Shown: positions 27,879 to 36,970 of the stretch, one piece after another
Position numbering within the stretch: position 1 is the stretch's first letter
How the letters are laid out: every line of letters begins with the position of its first letter
Assembly (NCBI RefSeq): GCF_004362805.1
Contig: NZ_SNYF01000005.1
Location: 1,260,688 to 1,324,687 of the forward strand
Direction: 5' to 3'
Length of the DNA: 64,000 nt
Origin: Algoriphagus boseongensis
GTDB lineage: Bacteria > Bacteroidota > Bacteroidia > Cytophagales > Cyclobacteriaceae
Notes under the pieces: generated by a model
Seen by the model: only the letters and a program-made list of their open reading frames with translations
Told to the model about the DNA's origin: nothing
Databases searched by the model: none
Made by a program: the position numbers and the translations under genes

Positions 27879-29147
27879 TTAGAAATCAAACTTTACCATC
27901 GCTTGAATTCTACCAGCTTTACCAAGTGCATCATTCGTTGTTCTTTGGGCACCCCACATGTATTCAATTCCACTAGAAAGATGAGTAATAGGATGCCATA
28001 TTAAATTCACGTGGCCCACTCCTCCCTTTTTTAGAGAATAAGGATCTCGAGATGGTGGTGGGTCGAGCCAACCATAAGCGTAAGCAAGGTTCGAGGAAAG
28101 TTTTTCAGACCACTTATGCATATATCCTCCTACAAAAGCAAATGCAGGCATCGTTTCAAGTTTACCATCCGATCTAAGGACAGCATTTGCATTACTTCCT
28201 GCAAAAGCCATAATATTTTCACCTGATCCATTTCCATAGGTCACATTCCAAGTGAAATAGTTGTTTTTCCCTAAATATTGACGACCAGCAACGATCACAT
28301 CAAATTGCACATCACTGTCGGATGGACCGCTATCTCCTCCGTCCCAATGAAGCTGTGCGATACTTGTCCCCATAAGGAGAAGTCCCGTTTGCCAACTGTA
28401 GTCGGATCGGATAGCAAAAAGAGGAGCCTGCAAGGTTGCTTTTCCGGGAAGTTGATCTGGATTTTCTATCCCTAAGAAGGGTAGCATTTCTAAAGCAGCT
28501 GAGATTTTTAAGTTGCTGTTTATAGTCTTTTGGTAACGAATCTGGGTAGTTCTTCCTCCAAATAATGCATCCCCTGCGGCGAAATCGATCATAAAGGGCA
28601 ATGACTCTAGAAAAGAAAGCGTGGTCCATGTTTGTCCGATAATGAAATCTCCTGCCACTAGGTAGGCATGCCTCAAACGAAATTGATTGGTAGAACTAAA
28701 AAAATCTCCTTCAATAAATAGTTTAAGTGGAACTTTCCCATCTGTTCTTCGAACATCGATATTGAAACGAGTTTCTTGAGACATGAAATGGATATATCCA
28801 TTATTACCGAATTCAGGAGTCCCTTCTACTGGAATCGTGGACATTAAAAATTGTGTTTTATCTAAGGTCCCATCAAGATCTCCTATAAAATCAGCCTTAA
28901 AATACCCCCCAACTTTCATTCGTAAATTTGTCCCAAACATTGGCCAAGACCCAGGGAAGGCATCGTTAACTAAATCATATCCCGTTAATAAAGGTGAAGC
29001 TTCTCTGATATCTCCTGCAGGAATAATTCTTTGCTGTAGATTGATAGAATCCCTTGAAACTGAATCCTGTACTTGGCAAAAAGCATAGGAATTAAAAATC
29101 ATACAGATAAGCAAGGCAAGGAACTTTTGAGCAGTCAGGTTTTTCAT
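27879..29147 (-). CDS. DcaP-like trimeric outer-membrane porin
   Basis: A 422-residue protein. The ATG at 29147 gives a good signal peptide (FLALLICMIFNSYAFCQ), so it is preferred over a TTG two codons upstream. Shared family motifs are KVGGYFKADFIGD (about 78-90), QFRLRHAYLVAGDF, GQTWTTLSFL (about 171-180) and DFAAGDALFGGR; the C-terminus is AMVKFDF. It is the first gene of the main minus-strand operon and lies directly after the regulator gene, from which it is separated by strong terminator-like hairpins. It is therefore the likeliest target of the MalT-like regulator. Predicted to admit the small anionic amides or peptides that the downstream enzymes hydrolyse. Confidence 0.75.
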   Translation of the reverse strand: MKNLTAQKFLALLICMIFNSYAFCQVQDSVSRDSINLQQRIIPAGDIREASPLLTGYDLVNDAFPGSWPMFGTNLRMKVGGYFKADFIGDLDGTLDKTQFLMSTIPVEGTPEFGNNGYIHFMSQETRFNIDVRRTDGKVPLKLFIEGDFFSSTNQFRLRHAYLVAGDFIIGQTWTTLSFLESLPFMIDFAAGDALFGGRTTQIRYQKTINSNLKISAALEMLPFLGIENPDQLPGKATLQAPLFAIRSDYSWQTGLLLMGTSIAQLHWDGGDSGPSDSDVQFDVIVAGRQYLGKNNYFTWNVTYGNGSGENIMAFAGSNANAVLRSDGKLETMPAFAFVGGYMHKWSEKLSSNLAYAYGWLDPPPSRDPYSLKKGGVGHVNLIWHPITHLSSGIEYMWGAQRTTNDALGKAGRIQAMVKFDF

Positions 29148-29325
29148 ATCCAAAATCTTAAAATTGTAATTTCCGACTACCTGACCTTACCTCTACTATA
29201 GATAAAATCTCAAAAATGAATTTTCAAAAACTCTAAAAACTTTCAATCTGGAATAGAATTTTGATCATCTCTTCATAGGAGGAAATACATTTATGTTGAA
29301 ATTAAAGACAGCCTATCAAAAAAAG

Positions 29326-29376
29326 AATCCCCCAAATGGGGGATTTTATTGCCGCCTATCGGCTTTTTTTAGCCGG
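29326..29376 (-). terminator. Bidirectional hairpin terminator after the MalT-like gene
   Basis: AATCCCCC-AAAT-GGGGGATT (29326-29345) is a perfect 8-bp stem with a four-base loop. A-rich sequence lies on its left, giving a T-run for the minus strand. A second small structure follows (GCCG-CCTAT-CGGC, then T7 and AGCC, 29351-29376). Together they should end transcription from the regulator gene before the porin promoter. Confidence 0.8.
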
Positions 29377-29390
29377 AAAAATAATTTTGT

Positions 29391-32060
29391 TTAATTGTTT
29401 AAACTGCTTTCATGAACAAAATTCAATAATTCTGTTCTGTTATTGGTGCCAAGTTTCTTGAAGATATTTTTCAAATGTGATTTTACTGTTTCGGGACTGA
29501 CATTTAAAAGTTCAGCTATTTCCTTATTTCGCAATCCTTTTGCTGCGGCATTAATTATTTCCATTTCCCGTTCAGTGATACTAAAAATAATTCCCGCTTT
29601 TTTTGAAATACTATGAGTGTGGTTTATACTGTAAGCGAGAGTTTCTTGAGTTTGATTTAACTTAAAACTATTGATTTTTGAAAAAATTTCATTCCCAAAT
29701 TCAGATTTGGTAAAAAAATCCTTCACTTGAACTAATTCCTTTCTCAATTCAAAAAATGCACGCATCTGATTCGAAATCCGGACTTCTTCCAGTGCTAATT
29801 TGATAAAATTTTCACTTTCGTTTGGCTCACCTATTTTCGAATACCCTATTGCTAAAAGAAGCAATATATCTAGCTCATGATAGTTTATATTGAATTTTGA
29901 CAATTCCGTTTTTAGAACATTAAGGTTCTTTATTCCATCCAAAACCTGATTTTGAGAACCCAAACATATTTTGACTCTTTGGCATGTTAGAAATGGGGAT
30001 TCAATCAAAAAGTGAAACTCCCCAAGATGAATTGGAGCATTGAAGTTTTCTGACCAATTCAAAACACTATTTTCCCTATTGTAAAGGCAGATCCTAGCCT
30101 CTGTTGATTCATGAAAATGAAAAAAATGATTTAGGTCATTTTCACTTAAATACACTTTTAAATCATCTAAATACTTTTGGGCAATTTGATTATCTCCTTT
30201 AAGTGAATAAGAAATTGCTAACCCGCTAAAGGTGTCTACAACTAAGCGTTGCAAGATTTGCCATTTATTTTCCAGCAATTCAGAAAAGAATTGAATAGAT
30301 TTTTCAACATCTCCAATTTGCAAAAGTATATTTCCTAAGGTGTAATTGGTCCATCCTTTCTGATAAGGACCTTCACTTTTTCCAAAGGTTTGGTTCTTTT
30401 CAAAAGCAAGTGATTTAGCTTCCAGGAATTTTGCGTCCAATAGTTCAAGATATATTCTAATTTTCTGCAATTGCCCCTTCATATTCCAGCTGCATTTAAG
30501 AATCTCTTCCTCCAGTTCTCTTATTGCTTCCTCTTTTTTCCCTAGAAAAAAAAGAGATACGGATCTATAAAAACAGTATCGGGCAAGAAAAACATCATTT
30601 TTAAGATAAATCTTTTTTGCAATTTCAAACTCCTTTAGCGCTTTTTGGGGATCAGTAAAAATCCAAGTAGATAAAAACGATTTATAAATTGCTAATTCTG
30701 CGAAAAGCTCAGTCCCCTCCTGCCCTTCTAGCAATCTTTCACAAAGATTAATTGAATAGACAACTTCTTGGATTTTAAACTCTTCAATTAAAGTCGGTAG
30801 CTGGGAGAGAATTAGTTCGGGCCTTGAAATTCTGAGTCCTTCAGGTAGTGCCTTTACCCAAGAATCCAATTTCCAAAGTCTATTTTCATTGATTTCAAAA
30901 AATCTATTTTGAATTATCAAACGTGCAGCATATTCATACAACTCCCCTTCCAATGCATAATGAATGGAATCTTCTACAGCATTATTATCAATATACCATT
31001 CACAGATTACCTGATATACCTTCCTGACCTTTTCTTTTTCGAATTGCTTTCTAAGTTTATTATAAAAATAGTTTTTAAACAGGTGATGGATTTTTACCAG
31101 ATTTGATTCTCCATCTAAGCCAATGAAAAAAAGATTGAATTGCTTGAGTTCACTGAAAAACAGATTAGTTTCTGTTTCAGTTAAATTGAGTATTTCCTTG
31201 CCAATTTTATTAGCCAACTCAAAATCAAATTGCTCTGGAATGGAACAAACAAGAAGAAATTCCAACAATCTAGCATCGATTCCTTTCAATTGCTCAGTTA
31301 AAAAATTTTCGTTAAAAAAATCCAGATTTGAATCTAAAAAATATTTCAAATTTTGATTTTCCGAATTAGACTTCTTTCCTTTCAAAATCAAATTGATGCC
31401 TAAAATCCAACCCTCTGAAAGAATATGTAATTTTTCTACTTCACTGTTTGACCAGCCGGTTAATTCATTTTTTTTAAGAAGTGAGTTAATGTTTTCTATG
31501 TTGAATCCTAGGTCTTTTTGAGTTATTTGGACTAACTCCCCCTTAAGAAAAAATTCGCTTAGATTTAACTCTGGGAGTTCCCTACTAATTAGTACTAATC
31601 GAATATTATCAGGTTTATACTTAATAAAACATGAAATCAATTCATGTATATCCTTATTTTTAATCAAATGAAAATCATCTAAAATTAAATTAAATCGATA
31701 AGAATTAATTTCAAGATGATTCAACAGTTCTTGACAAATTACCTCTAATTGGGGAAGGTTAGTAGATTGAAATATTTCCTCAACTTTTTTAAATAATCCA
31801 GGGACGTTTTGGTCAAGTGATTTGACAAAATATTCCAAAAAAACCCTAAAATGATCGTCTTTTTTTTCAATTGAAATCCAGGAATAGGGTTGGTTTTGAC
31901 GATCTAACCAATAACTTACAAATGAGCTTTTCCCATATCCAGCTGGAGCATTAACCAGTAATACTTTCGTTTTTTCAATATCCGAAAGCTTCATGATCAA
32001 GTCCTCTTTAACAACAAAATGGCTATCTATTAGTGGTTTACGGAATTTCGCAAAAAACAT
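29391..32060 (-). CDS. MalT-like STAND/LuxR-type transcriptional activator
   Basis: An 889-residue signal-transduction ATPase. Walker A is VNAPAGYGKSSF (about 36-47, Lys44) and Walker B is FNLILDDFH (about 123-131). A long helical, TPR-like sensor region follows (about 340-800). A LuxR-type helix-turn-helix ends the protein, with TEREMEIINAAAKGLRNKEI followed by SPETVKSHLKNIFKKL. MalT proteins bind ATP plus an inducer, oligomerise and activate promoters. The gene lies at the upstream end of the minus-strand island and divergent from msrB across 282 bp, so it is the obvious local regulator. The inducer would be expected to be an amide, peptide or its product, but this is inference. The gene is AT-rich (20 G+C in the line at 30901). 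Confidence 0.88.
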   Translation of the reverse strand: MFFAKFRKPLIDSHFVVKEDLIMKLSDIEKTKVLLVNAPAGYGKSSFVSYWLDRQNQPYSWISIEKKDDHFRVFLEYFVKSLDQNVPGLFKKVEEIFQSTNLPQLEVICQELLNHLEINSYRFNLILDDFHLIKNKDIHELISCFIKYKPDNIRLVLISRELPELNLSEFFLKGELVQITQKDLGFNIENINSLLKKNELTGWSNSEVEKLHILSEGWILGINLILKGKKSNSENQNLKYFLDSNLDFFNENFLTEQLKGIDARLLEFLLVCSIPEQFDFELANKIGKEILNLTETETNLFFSELKQFNLFFIGLDGESNLVKIHHLFKNYFYNKLRKQFEKEKVRKVYQVICEWYIDNNAVEDSIHYALEGELYEYAARLIIQNRFFEINENRLWKLDSWVKALPEGLRISRPELILSQLPTLIEEFKIQEVVYSINLCERLLEGQEGTELFAELAIYKSFLSTWIFTDPQKALKEFEIAKKIYLKNDVFLARYCFYRSVSLFFLGKKEEAIRELEEEILKCSWNMKGQLQKIRIYLELLDAKFLEAKSLAFEKNQTFGKSEGPYQKGWTNYTLGNILLQIGDVEKSIQFFSELLENKWQILQRLVVDTFSGLAISYSLKGDNQIAQKYLDDLKVYLSENDLNHFFHFHESTEARICLYNRENSVLNWSENFNAPIHLGEFHFLIESPFLTCQRVKICLGSQNQVLDGIKNLNVLKTELSKFNINYHELDILLLLAIGYSKIGEPNESENFIKLALEEVRISNQMRAFFELRKELVQVKDFFTKSEFGNEIFSKINSFKLNQTQETLAYSINHTHSISKKAGIIFSITEREMEIINAAAKGLRNKEIAELLNVSPETVKSHLKNIFKKLGTNNRTELLNFVHESSLNN

Positions 32061-32342
32061 AAAATCTTAATTAATCAGTTTTGAATTTATAAAAAATTAG
32101 CCATAACAGACACTCAATTTACTTTAAAAATCGGGCAACTTTTCCAAGTGACTTAATTTGTACATATTTATTCAGTATTTGAGGGAAACAAATTTTTGAA
32201 CTTCCATTAAAAACTTTGAAATCAATGGCTTATTTCAGGGAATACAGAGATAGTGGAATAATACTTTAAGCCAAAATTAATCAGGTATACTATTTAAATC
32301 AAAGTAAACTTTCTAGTCCAAAAATGGGTTTTCAATTCATCT
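32061..32342. promoter_or_regulatory. Divergent intergenic region regulator/msrB with right 16-mer copy
   Basis: These 282 bases separate the regulator from msrB and should hold both promoters. No confident -7/-33 pair was identified. AATCAAAGTAAACTTT at 32297-32312 is the right-hand copy of the 16-mer found at 2782-2797. No small ORF or RNA gene is apparent. Confidence 0.4.
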
Positions 32343-32762
32343 ATGAAAAAGAAAGAATCCAAAAATTACGAGGTACAAAAGTCTGAACAGGAATGGGAAG
32401 AAATTCTTGATCCCACTTCCTATCATGTCTTGAGAGAAAAAGGGACCGAAAGACCTTTTACAGGACAATATTACCTCAATAAGGATACTGGAATTTACGA
32501 ATGCAAAGGGTGCGGAAATGAAATCTTCCACTCCTCCAAAAAGTATGATAGCGGTTGTGGATGGCCAAGTTTCACAGAACCCATCAGACCTGAGGCCATA
32601 GATGTACAGATGGACTACAGCCATTTCATGATCCGGGAAGAGATTCTTTGTGGAAAATGTGGAGGGCATTTAGGACATAGATTTCCTGACGGACCCAAAG
32701 ATCAAGGCGGAATCCGTTATTGCATCAATTCCGTGAGCATGGGATTCAAAAAAGAGGAATAG
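32343..32762 (+). CDS. msrB: Peptide-methionine (R)-S-oxide reductase
   Basis: A 139-residue cytoplasmic MsrB, which reduces the R epimer of methionine sulfoxide in proteins. The zinc site is formed by CKGC (C54, C57) and CGKC (C103, C106). The catalytic Cys127 lies in GGIRYCINSVSM. YDSGCGWPSF and GHLGHRFPDGP are the standard family signatures. Length and motifs are complete. It is monocistronic between the divergent regulator and a convergent DUF2400 gene, with only one base between the two stops. Confidence 0.97.
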   Translation: MKKKESKNYEVQKSEQEWEEILDPTSYHVLREKGTERPFTGQYYLNKDTGIYECKGCGNEIFHSSKKYDSGCGWPSFTEPIRPEAIDVQMDYSHFMIREEILCGKCGGHLGHRFPDGPKDQGGIRYCINSVSMGFKKEE

Positions 32763-32763
32763 C

Positions 32764-33531
32764 CTAAAATTTCTCCTCTATCCCCAAACCAAAAAGCGCA
32801 AAGTCATATTTCACAGGATCTACTGGATCCAATTCTCTTAGCTTTTCGGTCAATTCCAAAGCTGTCAGCCAATCCGTTTGTTTTCGGGTAATTAGTCCCA
32901 ATTTTCTTCCTACCCGGTCTACATGCAGATCGCAGGGGCAAATGAGTTGCGAGGGACTGATCCGATTCCAAATCCCAAAATCCACCCCATTTTCGTCAGA
33001 CCTCACCATCCATCTCAAAAACATATTGATCCGCTTGCAGGCGGCTTTTCTGGCTGGTGTGGCAATGTGTTTTTTGGTTCTTGATGGCGCATCTGGCAGA
33101 CTAAAAAACTTTTCATGGAATTTTGTCAAGATGGATTCCATAGCATTTACATCCCCTGTTTGCCCGATTAGAAAAGCTTCTTCCAGACTTTGATGATTCC
33201 TGTAAAACCAAGAAAGAAAATGGATGAAATAAAGGGTATCGGTAGAATTGAATGTTCTGTGTTTGAATTCTAGAAATCGAATCAAGTCTTTTTCCTGATG
33301 ATTCACCAAAAAATCATGTGGAGCATTCTCCATCAATTCAAACAATTCAAGGCACTTATTGATGATGGTTATTCTTTGGCCCCAAGCTAAAATGGCAGCA
33401 AAAAAGCCCGAAATCTCAATGTCTTCCTTTTTCGAAAAACGATGAGGAATACTGATAGGATCATTGGGGATAAATCCCGGTTGATTGTACTGATTGACTT
33501 TAAAATCCAGAAACTCCTTCAAATCCTCCAT
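32764..33531 (-). CDS. TIGR02757/DUF2400 family protein
   Basis: A 255-residue protein of the TIGR02757 (DUF2400) family, widespread in Bacteroidota and of unknown function. Typical features are DPISIPHRFSKKEDIEISGF near the N-terminus, AAILAWGQR, the CKRINMFLRWMVR segment, and SQLICPCDLHVDRVGRKLGL. The last two resemble parts of a helix-hairpin-helix DNA-glycosylase fold, so a nucleic-acid role is possible. It is co-directional with and 4 bp downstream of the next gene, which suggests a two-gene unit. Confidence 0.85.
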   Translation of the reverse strand: MEDLKEFLDFKVNQYNQPGFIPNDPISIPHRFSKKEDIEISGFFAAILAWGQRITIINKCLELFELMENAPHDFLVNHQEKDLIRFLEFKHRTFNSTDTLYFIHFLSWFYRNHQSLEEAFLIGQTGDVNAMESILTKFHEKFFSLPDAPSRTKKHIATPARKAACKRINMFLRWMVRSDENGVDFGIWNRISPSQLICPCDLHVDRVGRKLGLITRKQTDWLTALELTEKLRELDPVDPVKYDFALFGLGIEEKF

Positions 33532-33535
33532 CGGA

Positions 33536-34090
33536 TCAAAGCGCCACTTTTACTTCTCCTCCTTGAGTTCCATCAAACCATTTGAAGGAAAGTTCATTTT
33601 CCACTTTTTCGGATACATGCCAATCAAAAGATCGAATCTGAGTCAAGGAGCGAAGAGAATCTTCATCGGGGTTGTACAAACAAATGTCGAAATCAGGCAT
33701 TTCCTTAGATTCCAGGGTATTCCATTTTTCCAAAATCAACCCTTCTTCGATGACTCTGATTTTCTTTCCAAATACAAAGTCACCCAAAACAGAAGGAACA
33801 CCATCTTTTCTTCTCAAAGCAAAACCAGAGGGGCCAAACATGATTTGTTTGACCAACTTGGCTTCAAGAAGTTCATTGGAAAAAGGAAGTACCTCCCATT
33901 CGCTTTCTTTAAGGATTACTTTTTTTCCTTCAGGCTTTAGACGGGTAAGGAGTTGGGAAATTTTCGAAAAGAGAAAGGTCAACCCGATAAAAATCAATCC
34001 AAAACTCGCCAAGATTGGATAAGAAATTATAAAAATCGCATTCCAGATAAATCTGAAAAGGTAGTGGAAGAAGAGCTGGACTTTATTCAT
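33536..34090 (-). CDS. Hypothetical membrane-anchored protein
   Basis: The start at 34090 gives 184 residues beginning MNKVQLFFHYLFRFIWN. An upstream in-frame start adds 27 residues of poor leader and is less likely. One long hydrophobic hairpin (about 10-45, IFIISYPILASFGLIFIGLTFLF) is followed by a soluble domain with EWEVLPFSNELLEAKLVKQIMF. I recognise no family. It ends 4 bp before the DUF2400 gene, so the two are likely co-transcribed. Confidence 0.55.
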   Translation of the reverse strand: MNKVQLFFHYLFRFIWNAIFIISYPILASFGLIFIGLTFLFSKISQLLTRLKPEGKKVILKESEWEVLPFSNELLEAKLVKQIMFGPSGFALRRKDGVPSVLGDFVFGKKIRVIEEGLILEKWNTLESKEMPDFDICLYNPDEDSLRSLTQIRSFDWHVSEKVENELSFKWFDGTQGGEVKVAL

Positions 34091-34185
34091 GAGGAAATTT
34101 CTCTGGACAAAGGTACCCTTAGAGATTAAGAATGGCAAAAAATTAACCCAGACCTTGATTTTAATCATCAAATCTGAAAAGTCGG

Positions 34186-34217
34186 GACAAAAAAATAGCC
34201 CTTGTCACCAAGGGCTA
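34186..34217 (-). terminator. Rho-independent terminator of the LysM gene
   Basis: TAGCCCTTG-TCAC-CAAGGGCTA (34196-34217) is a perfect 9-bp stem. On the minus strand it is followed by a T-rich run (A-rich at 34186-34195 on the plus strand). It lies 19 bp after the LysM gene stop. Confidence 0.85.
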
Positions 34218-34236
34218 AGAATTAGATTTTTCATTT

Positions 34237-35421
34237 TTAATACAAAACCTCCACAGGGAATCTTGCATTTACGGCACGAAGCTGATCATAAGCAGCCTGG
34301 GAAAGTTTGATCACCAATTTGGAATTATCCCCGGTCTCAGGCAGGGTACCTACTACCCTTGCAAATATCGTCATGTCATTTTCCTCATTTTTTACTCGGA
34401 TGATGCTGCCAACCGGAGCCGATCTATGAAGAACCAAGTACTTTTTATGTCCTCCTGTTCCTTCGATTACTTCTGCCTGTCCGTTTTCTTTGATGTTTTT
34501 AAATCCACCGGAGGTGTTTTCAATGGTTGGCTCCACGTTCATTTCTGCAGTAGAAGCCGCAACTTTTGGCTCTCCGATTACCGGTACTGTGGACGGACCT
34601 TCTGGAGCCCGTCCAACTTTGATTACTTGACCTGATCTTAAATTATTGGAGCTTAAGGCATTCCATTTGATCAGGTCTTCGACGCTAGAGTTGTATTGGT
34701 TAGAAATGGAGAAAAGGGTTTCGCCTTGTTTGACGGTATGAGAAATCCACTCTCCAGGAACTATTGGAGCGGATTTGGTCACCGGTTTTTCTTGTACTGT
34801 TTCTTTTACTGGAGTTGGTCTTGGTTTTTCAGGCTCAGGTTTAGGTTCAGGTTTCTTCTCCTCTTTTTTTACTTCTGGTGTAGTTTTGGGCTTTTCTTGA
34901 GGAGTGGAAGAAACTGTGGAAACTGATGCTACAGTCACTGGAGCGGCCACAGTTTGAGTTGGTTCAGGAGCAGTTTCTTTGACCACCAAAGTCTGTCCCA
35001 CACTCAAATCATTACCCATGAGCTTATTCCATTGCTTCAGGGAATCTACTGTTACTCCATATTTTTTAGAAATAGAGAAAAGAGTTTCTCCGGGGGAAAC
35101 CTTATGAATTGAACCTCCTTCTGGAGCTTGAGCAGAAGTGACGTAAGGAATCCGGATCGTCTGCCCAGTTTTCAGGCCTTGCTTTAAGCTTTCATTCGCA
35201 CTTTGAATTTCCCCTACAGATGCGCTGTATCGTCTGGAGATTGAAAAAAGAGTTTCTCCCTGAGTGACCTGGTGAAGGATAAAAGTTTTGTTTCCTACTT
35301 TTTCCACTCCGATGGAATCTCCCAAAATCAACTCTTCCGCCTTCGCCAAATTCCCATTGAATAAACTGATAAACAGGAAGAAACAACAAACTGAACAAAA
35401 TGAGGTAATTCGATTATTCAT
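34237..35421 (-). CDS. Triple-LysM cell-wall-binding protein
   Basis: The ATG at 35421 gives a 394-residue exported protein (signal peptide FFLFISLFNGNLAKA, about 1-28). A TTG-started extension of 18 residues would spoil the signal peptide. Three LysM domains, which bind peptidoglycan N-acetylglucosamine chains, lie at about 48-92, 105-147 and 227-270. Each has the GETLFSIS core. A Pro/Glu/Lys-rich linker (about 150-222) separates the second and third. The last ~80 residues (EVIEGTGGHKKYLVLHRSAP through FARVVGTLPE) look like a small RlpA-type double-psi barrel. Probably an envelope or cell-division protein. The Pro/Lys linker accounts for its repetitive composition. Confidence 0.85.
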   Translation of the reverse strand: MNNRITSFCSVCCFFLFISLFNGNLAKAEELILGDSIGVEKVGNKTFILHQVTQGETLFSISRRYSASVGEIQSANESLKQGLKTGQTIRIPYVTSAQAPEGGSIHKVSPGETLFSISKKYGVTVDSLKQWNKLMGNDLSVGQTLVVKETAPEPTQTVAAPVTVASVSTVSSTPQEKPKTTPEVKKEEKKPEPKPEPEKPRPTPVKETVQEKPVTKSAPIVPGEWISHTVKQGETLFSISNQYNSSVEDLIKWNALSSNNLRSGQVIKVGRAPEGPSTVPVIGEPKVAASTAEMNVEPTIENTSGGFKNIKENGQAEVIEGTGGHKKYLVLHRSAPVGSIIRVKNEENDMTIFARVVGTLPETGDNSKLVIKLSQAAYDQLRAVNARFPVEVLY

Positions 35422-35582
35422 AGGCTTAGAAAATTTTAAACTCAAGCAAATCTTTTTGCAATCTCTCAAAGGCAAGAATTATGCTAAAATTTTCAGGGGC
35501 ATATAAAACCAGAACCTAGCTTTCGCAAATAGGAAATCCCAACTGAAATTAGCGATTTGACTCCCTCCTGCTTATCTTTTCG

Positions 35583-36944
35583 ATGAATTACGACATTATG
35601 AGAGTTATCAAACCCCTGATTTTACTTTTGCTTTTTCTCAATTCCTTTCCTGTTTTTTCTCAGGAAAAAGTAGAAAAGGTATTCACTTTTAAGATTGACA
35701 AAGACATCGATCCTGCCATGAACCGTAGGGTAAAAATGGCTTTGGATGAAGCAAAACAGGCTGAGGCAGACTTGATCATCATCGAGATGGATACCTATGG
35801 GGGAATTGTCACGGATGCAGATGAAATCCGTACAGCCCTCTTGGAATCAGAAATTCCAGTTTATGTTTTCATCAATAAAGACGCCGCTTCAGCAGGCGCA
35901 TTGATTTCAATTGCCTGTGACAGCATTTATATGGCTCCAGGAGCCAGCATTGGAGCAGCCACGGTTGTAAATGGAACAGATGGAGCCGCTGCGCCTGACA
36001 AGTATCAATCCTATATGCGGTCCATGATGCGAAGTACAGCTGAAGCCAAAGGTCGAGATCCCAAAATCGCAGAGGCCATGGTGGATGAAAAAATTGAAAT
36101 CGAAGGAGTAACCGAGGCTGGTTCCGTCATTACTTTTTCTGTTTCGGAGGCCATTAAATTTGGTTTTTGTGATGGAGAATTTGACTCCATTGAATCGATT
36201 TTGGAAGCTAAAGGCTTCGAAGAAGCTGAGGTATTGGCTTACCAAGAAGGAATGATTGAAAACATTATCTCCTTTTTCCTAAGTCCAGCGATAAGCGGAG
36301 TTTTGATCCTAATCATCATCGGAGGAATCTATTTTGAGCTTCAAACTCCCGGAGTTGGATTTCCTCTTTTAGCTGCAATCATTGCAACCCTGCTCTATTT
36401 CATACCTTATTATCTAAATGGATTAGCCGAAAACTGGGAAATCATCGTCTTCGGAGCAGGGATAATTCTGCTTGCCTTGGAGCTATTTGTCATTCCGGGA
36501 TTTGGGATATTCGGGGTTTTGGGGATTGTATGCATCTTGGCCGGATTGGTTTTGGGAATGCTTCCCAATCAGGATTTCAACTTTGATTTCGTTCCTGCTT
36601 CCCAACTTTTTGCTGCCCTGCTTACGGTAATTTTGGCCGCCTTAGCATCAGTTGGATTAGTTTTCTGGTTGACACCAAAAGTAAACCAATGGGGAGCTTT
36701 TCGAGCGGTAACTTTAGCGACCACTCAAAATCGATCAGAAGGCTATACGTCGAGTTTTTATTCGGATGATCTTCTAGGAAAAACAGGAAAGGTTCATTCC
36801 AGACTCAGACCAAGCGGTAAAATCGAAATTGACGGAGAAATCTACGATGCGTATTCCCGTGGGGAATTTCTAGACCAAGGAGAAGAAATTGTGGTGATTT
36901 CCACAGAAGGGACATCTCTGAAAGTGAAAAAATGGGAAGGCTGA
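35583..36944 (+). CDS. NfeD-family membrane serine protease
   Basis: A 453-residue protein with a signal sequence (LILLLLFLNSFPVFSQ); ATG 35583 or 35598 could be the start. The ClpP-like protease domain (about 30-215) has EMDTYGGIVTDADEIR and DAASAGALISIA with catalytic Ser103. Four to five transmembrane segments follow (about 240-360), then a C-terminal NfeD/OB-fold domain (KTGKVHSRLRPSGKIEI near 390-405). Long NfeD proteins cleave stomatin partners and act in membrane quality control; no stomatin gene is adjacent. It starts a plus-strand run with the globin gene 26 bp downstream. Confidence 0.9.
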   Translation: MNYDIMRVIKPLILLLLFLNSFPVFSQEKVEKVFTFKIDKDIDPAMNRRVKMALDEAKQAEADLIIIEMDTYGGIVTDADEIRTALLESEIPVYVFINKDAASAGALISIACDSIYMAPGASIGAATVVNGTDGAAAPDKYQSYMRSMMRSTAEAKGRDPKIAEAMVDEKIEIEGVTEAGSVITFSVSEAIKFGFCDGEFDSIESILEAKGFEEAEVLAYQEGMIENIISFFLSPAISGVLILIIIGGIYFELQTPGVGFPLLAAIIATLLYFIPYYLNGLAENWEIIVFGAGIILLALELFVIPGFGIFGVLGIVCILAGLVLGMLPNQDFNFDFVPASQLFAALLTVILAALASVGLVFWLTPKVNQWGAFRAVTLATTQNRSEGYTSSFYSDDLLGKTGKVHSRLRPSGKIEIDGEIYDAYSRGEFLDQGEEIVVISTEGTSLKVKKWEG

Positions 36945-36970
36945 ATTCTTGTTTTTGATAAGTTTGCAGC

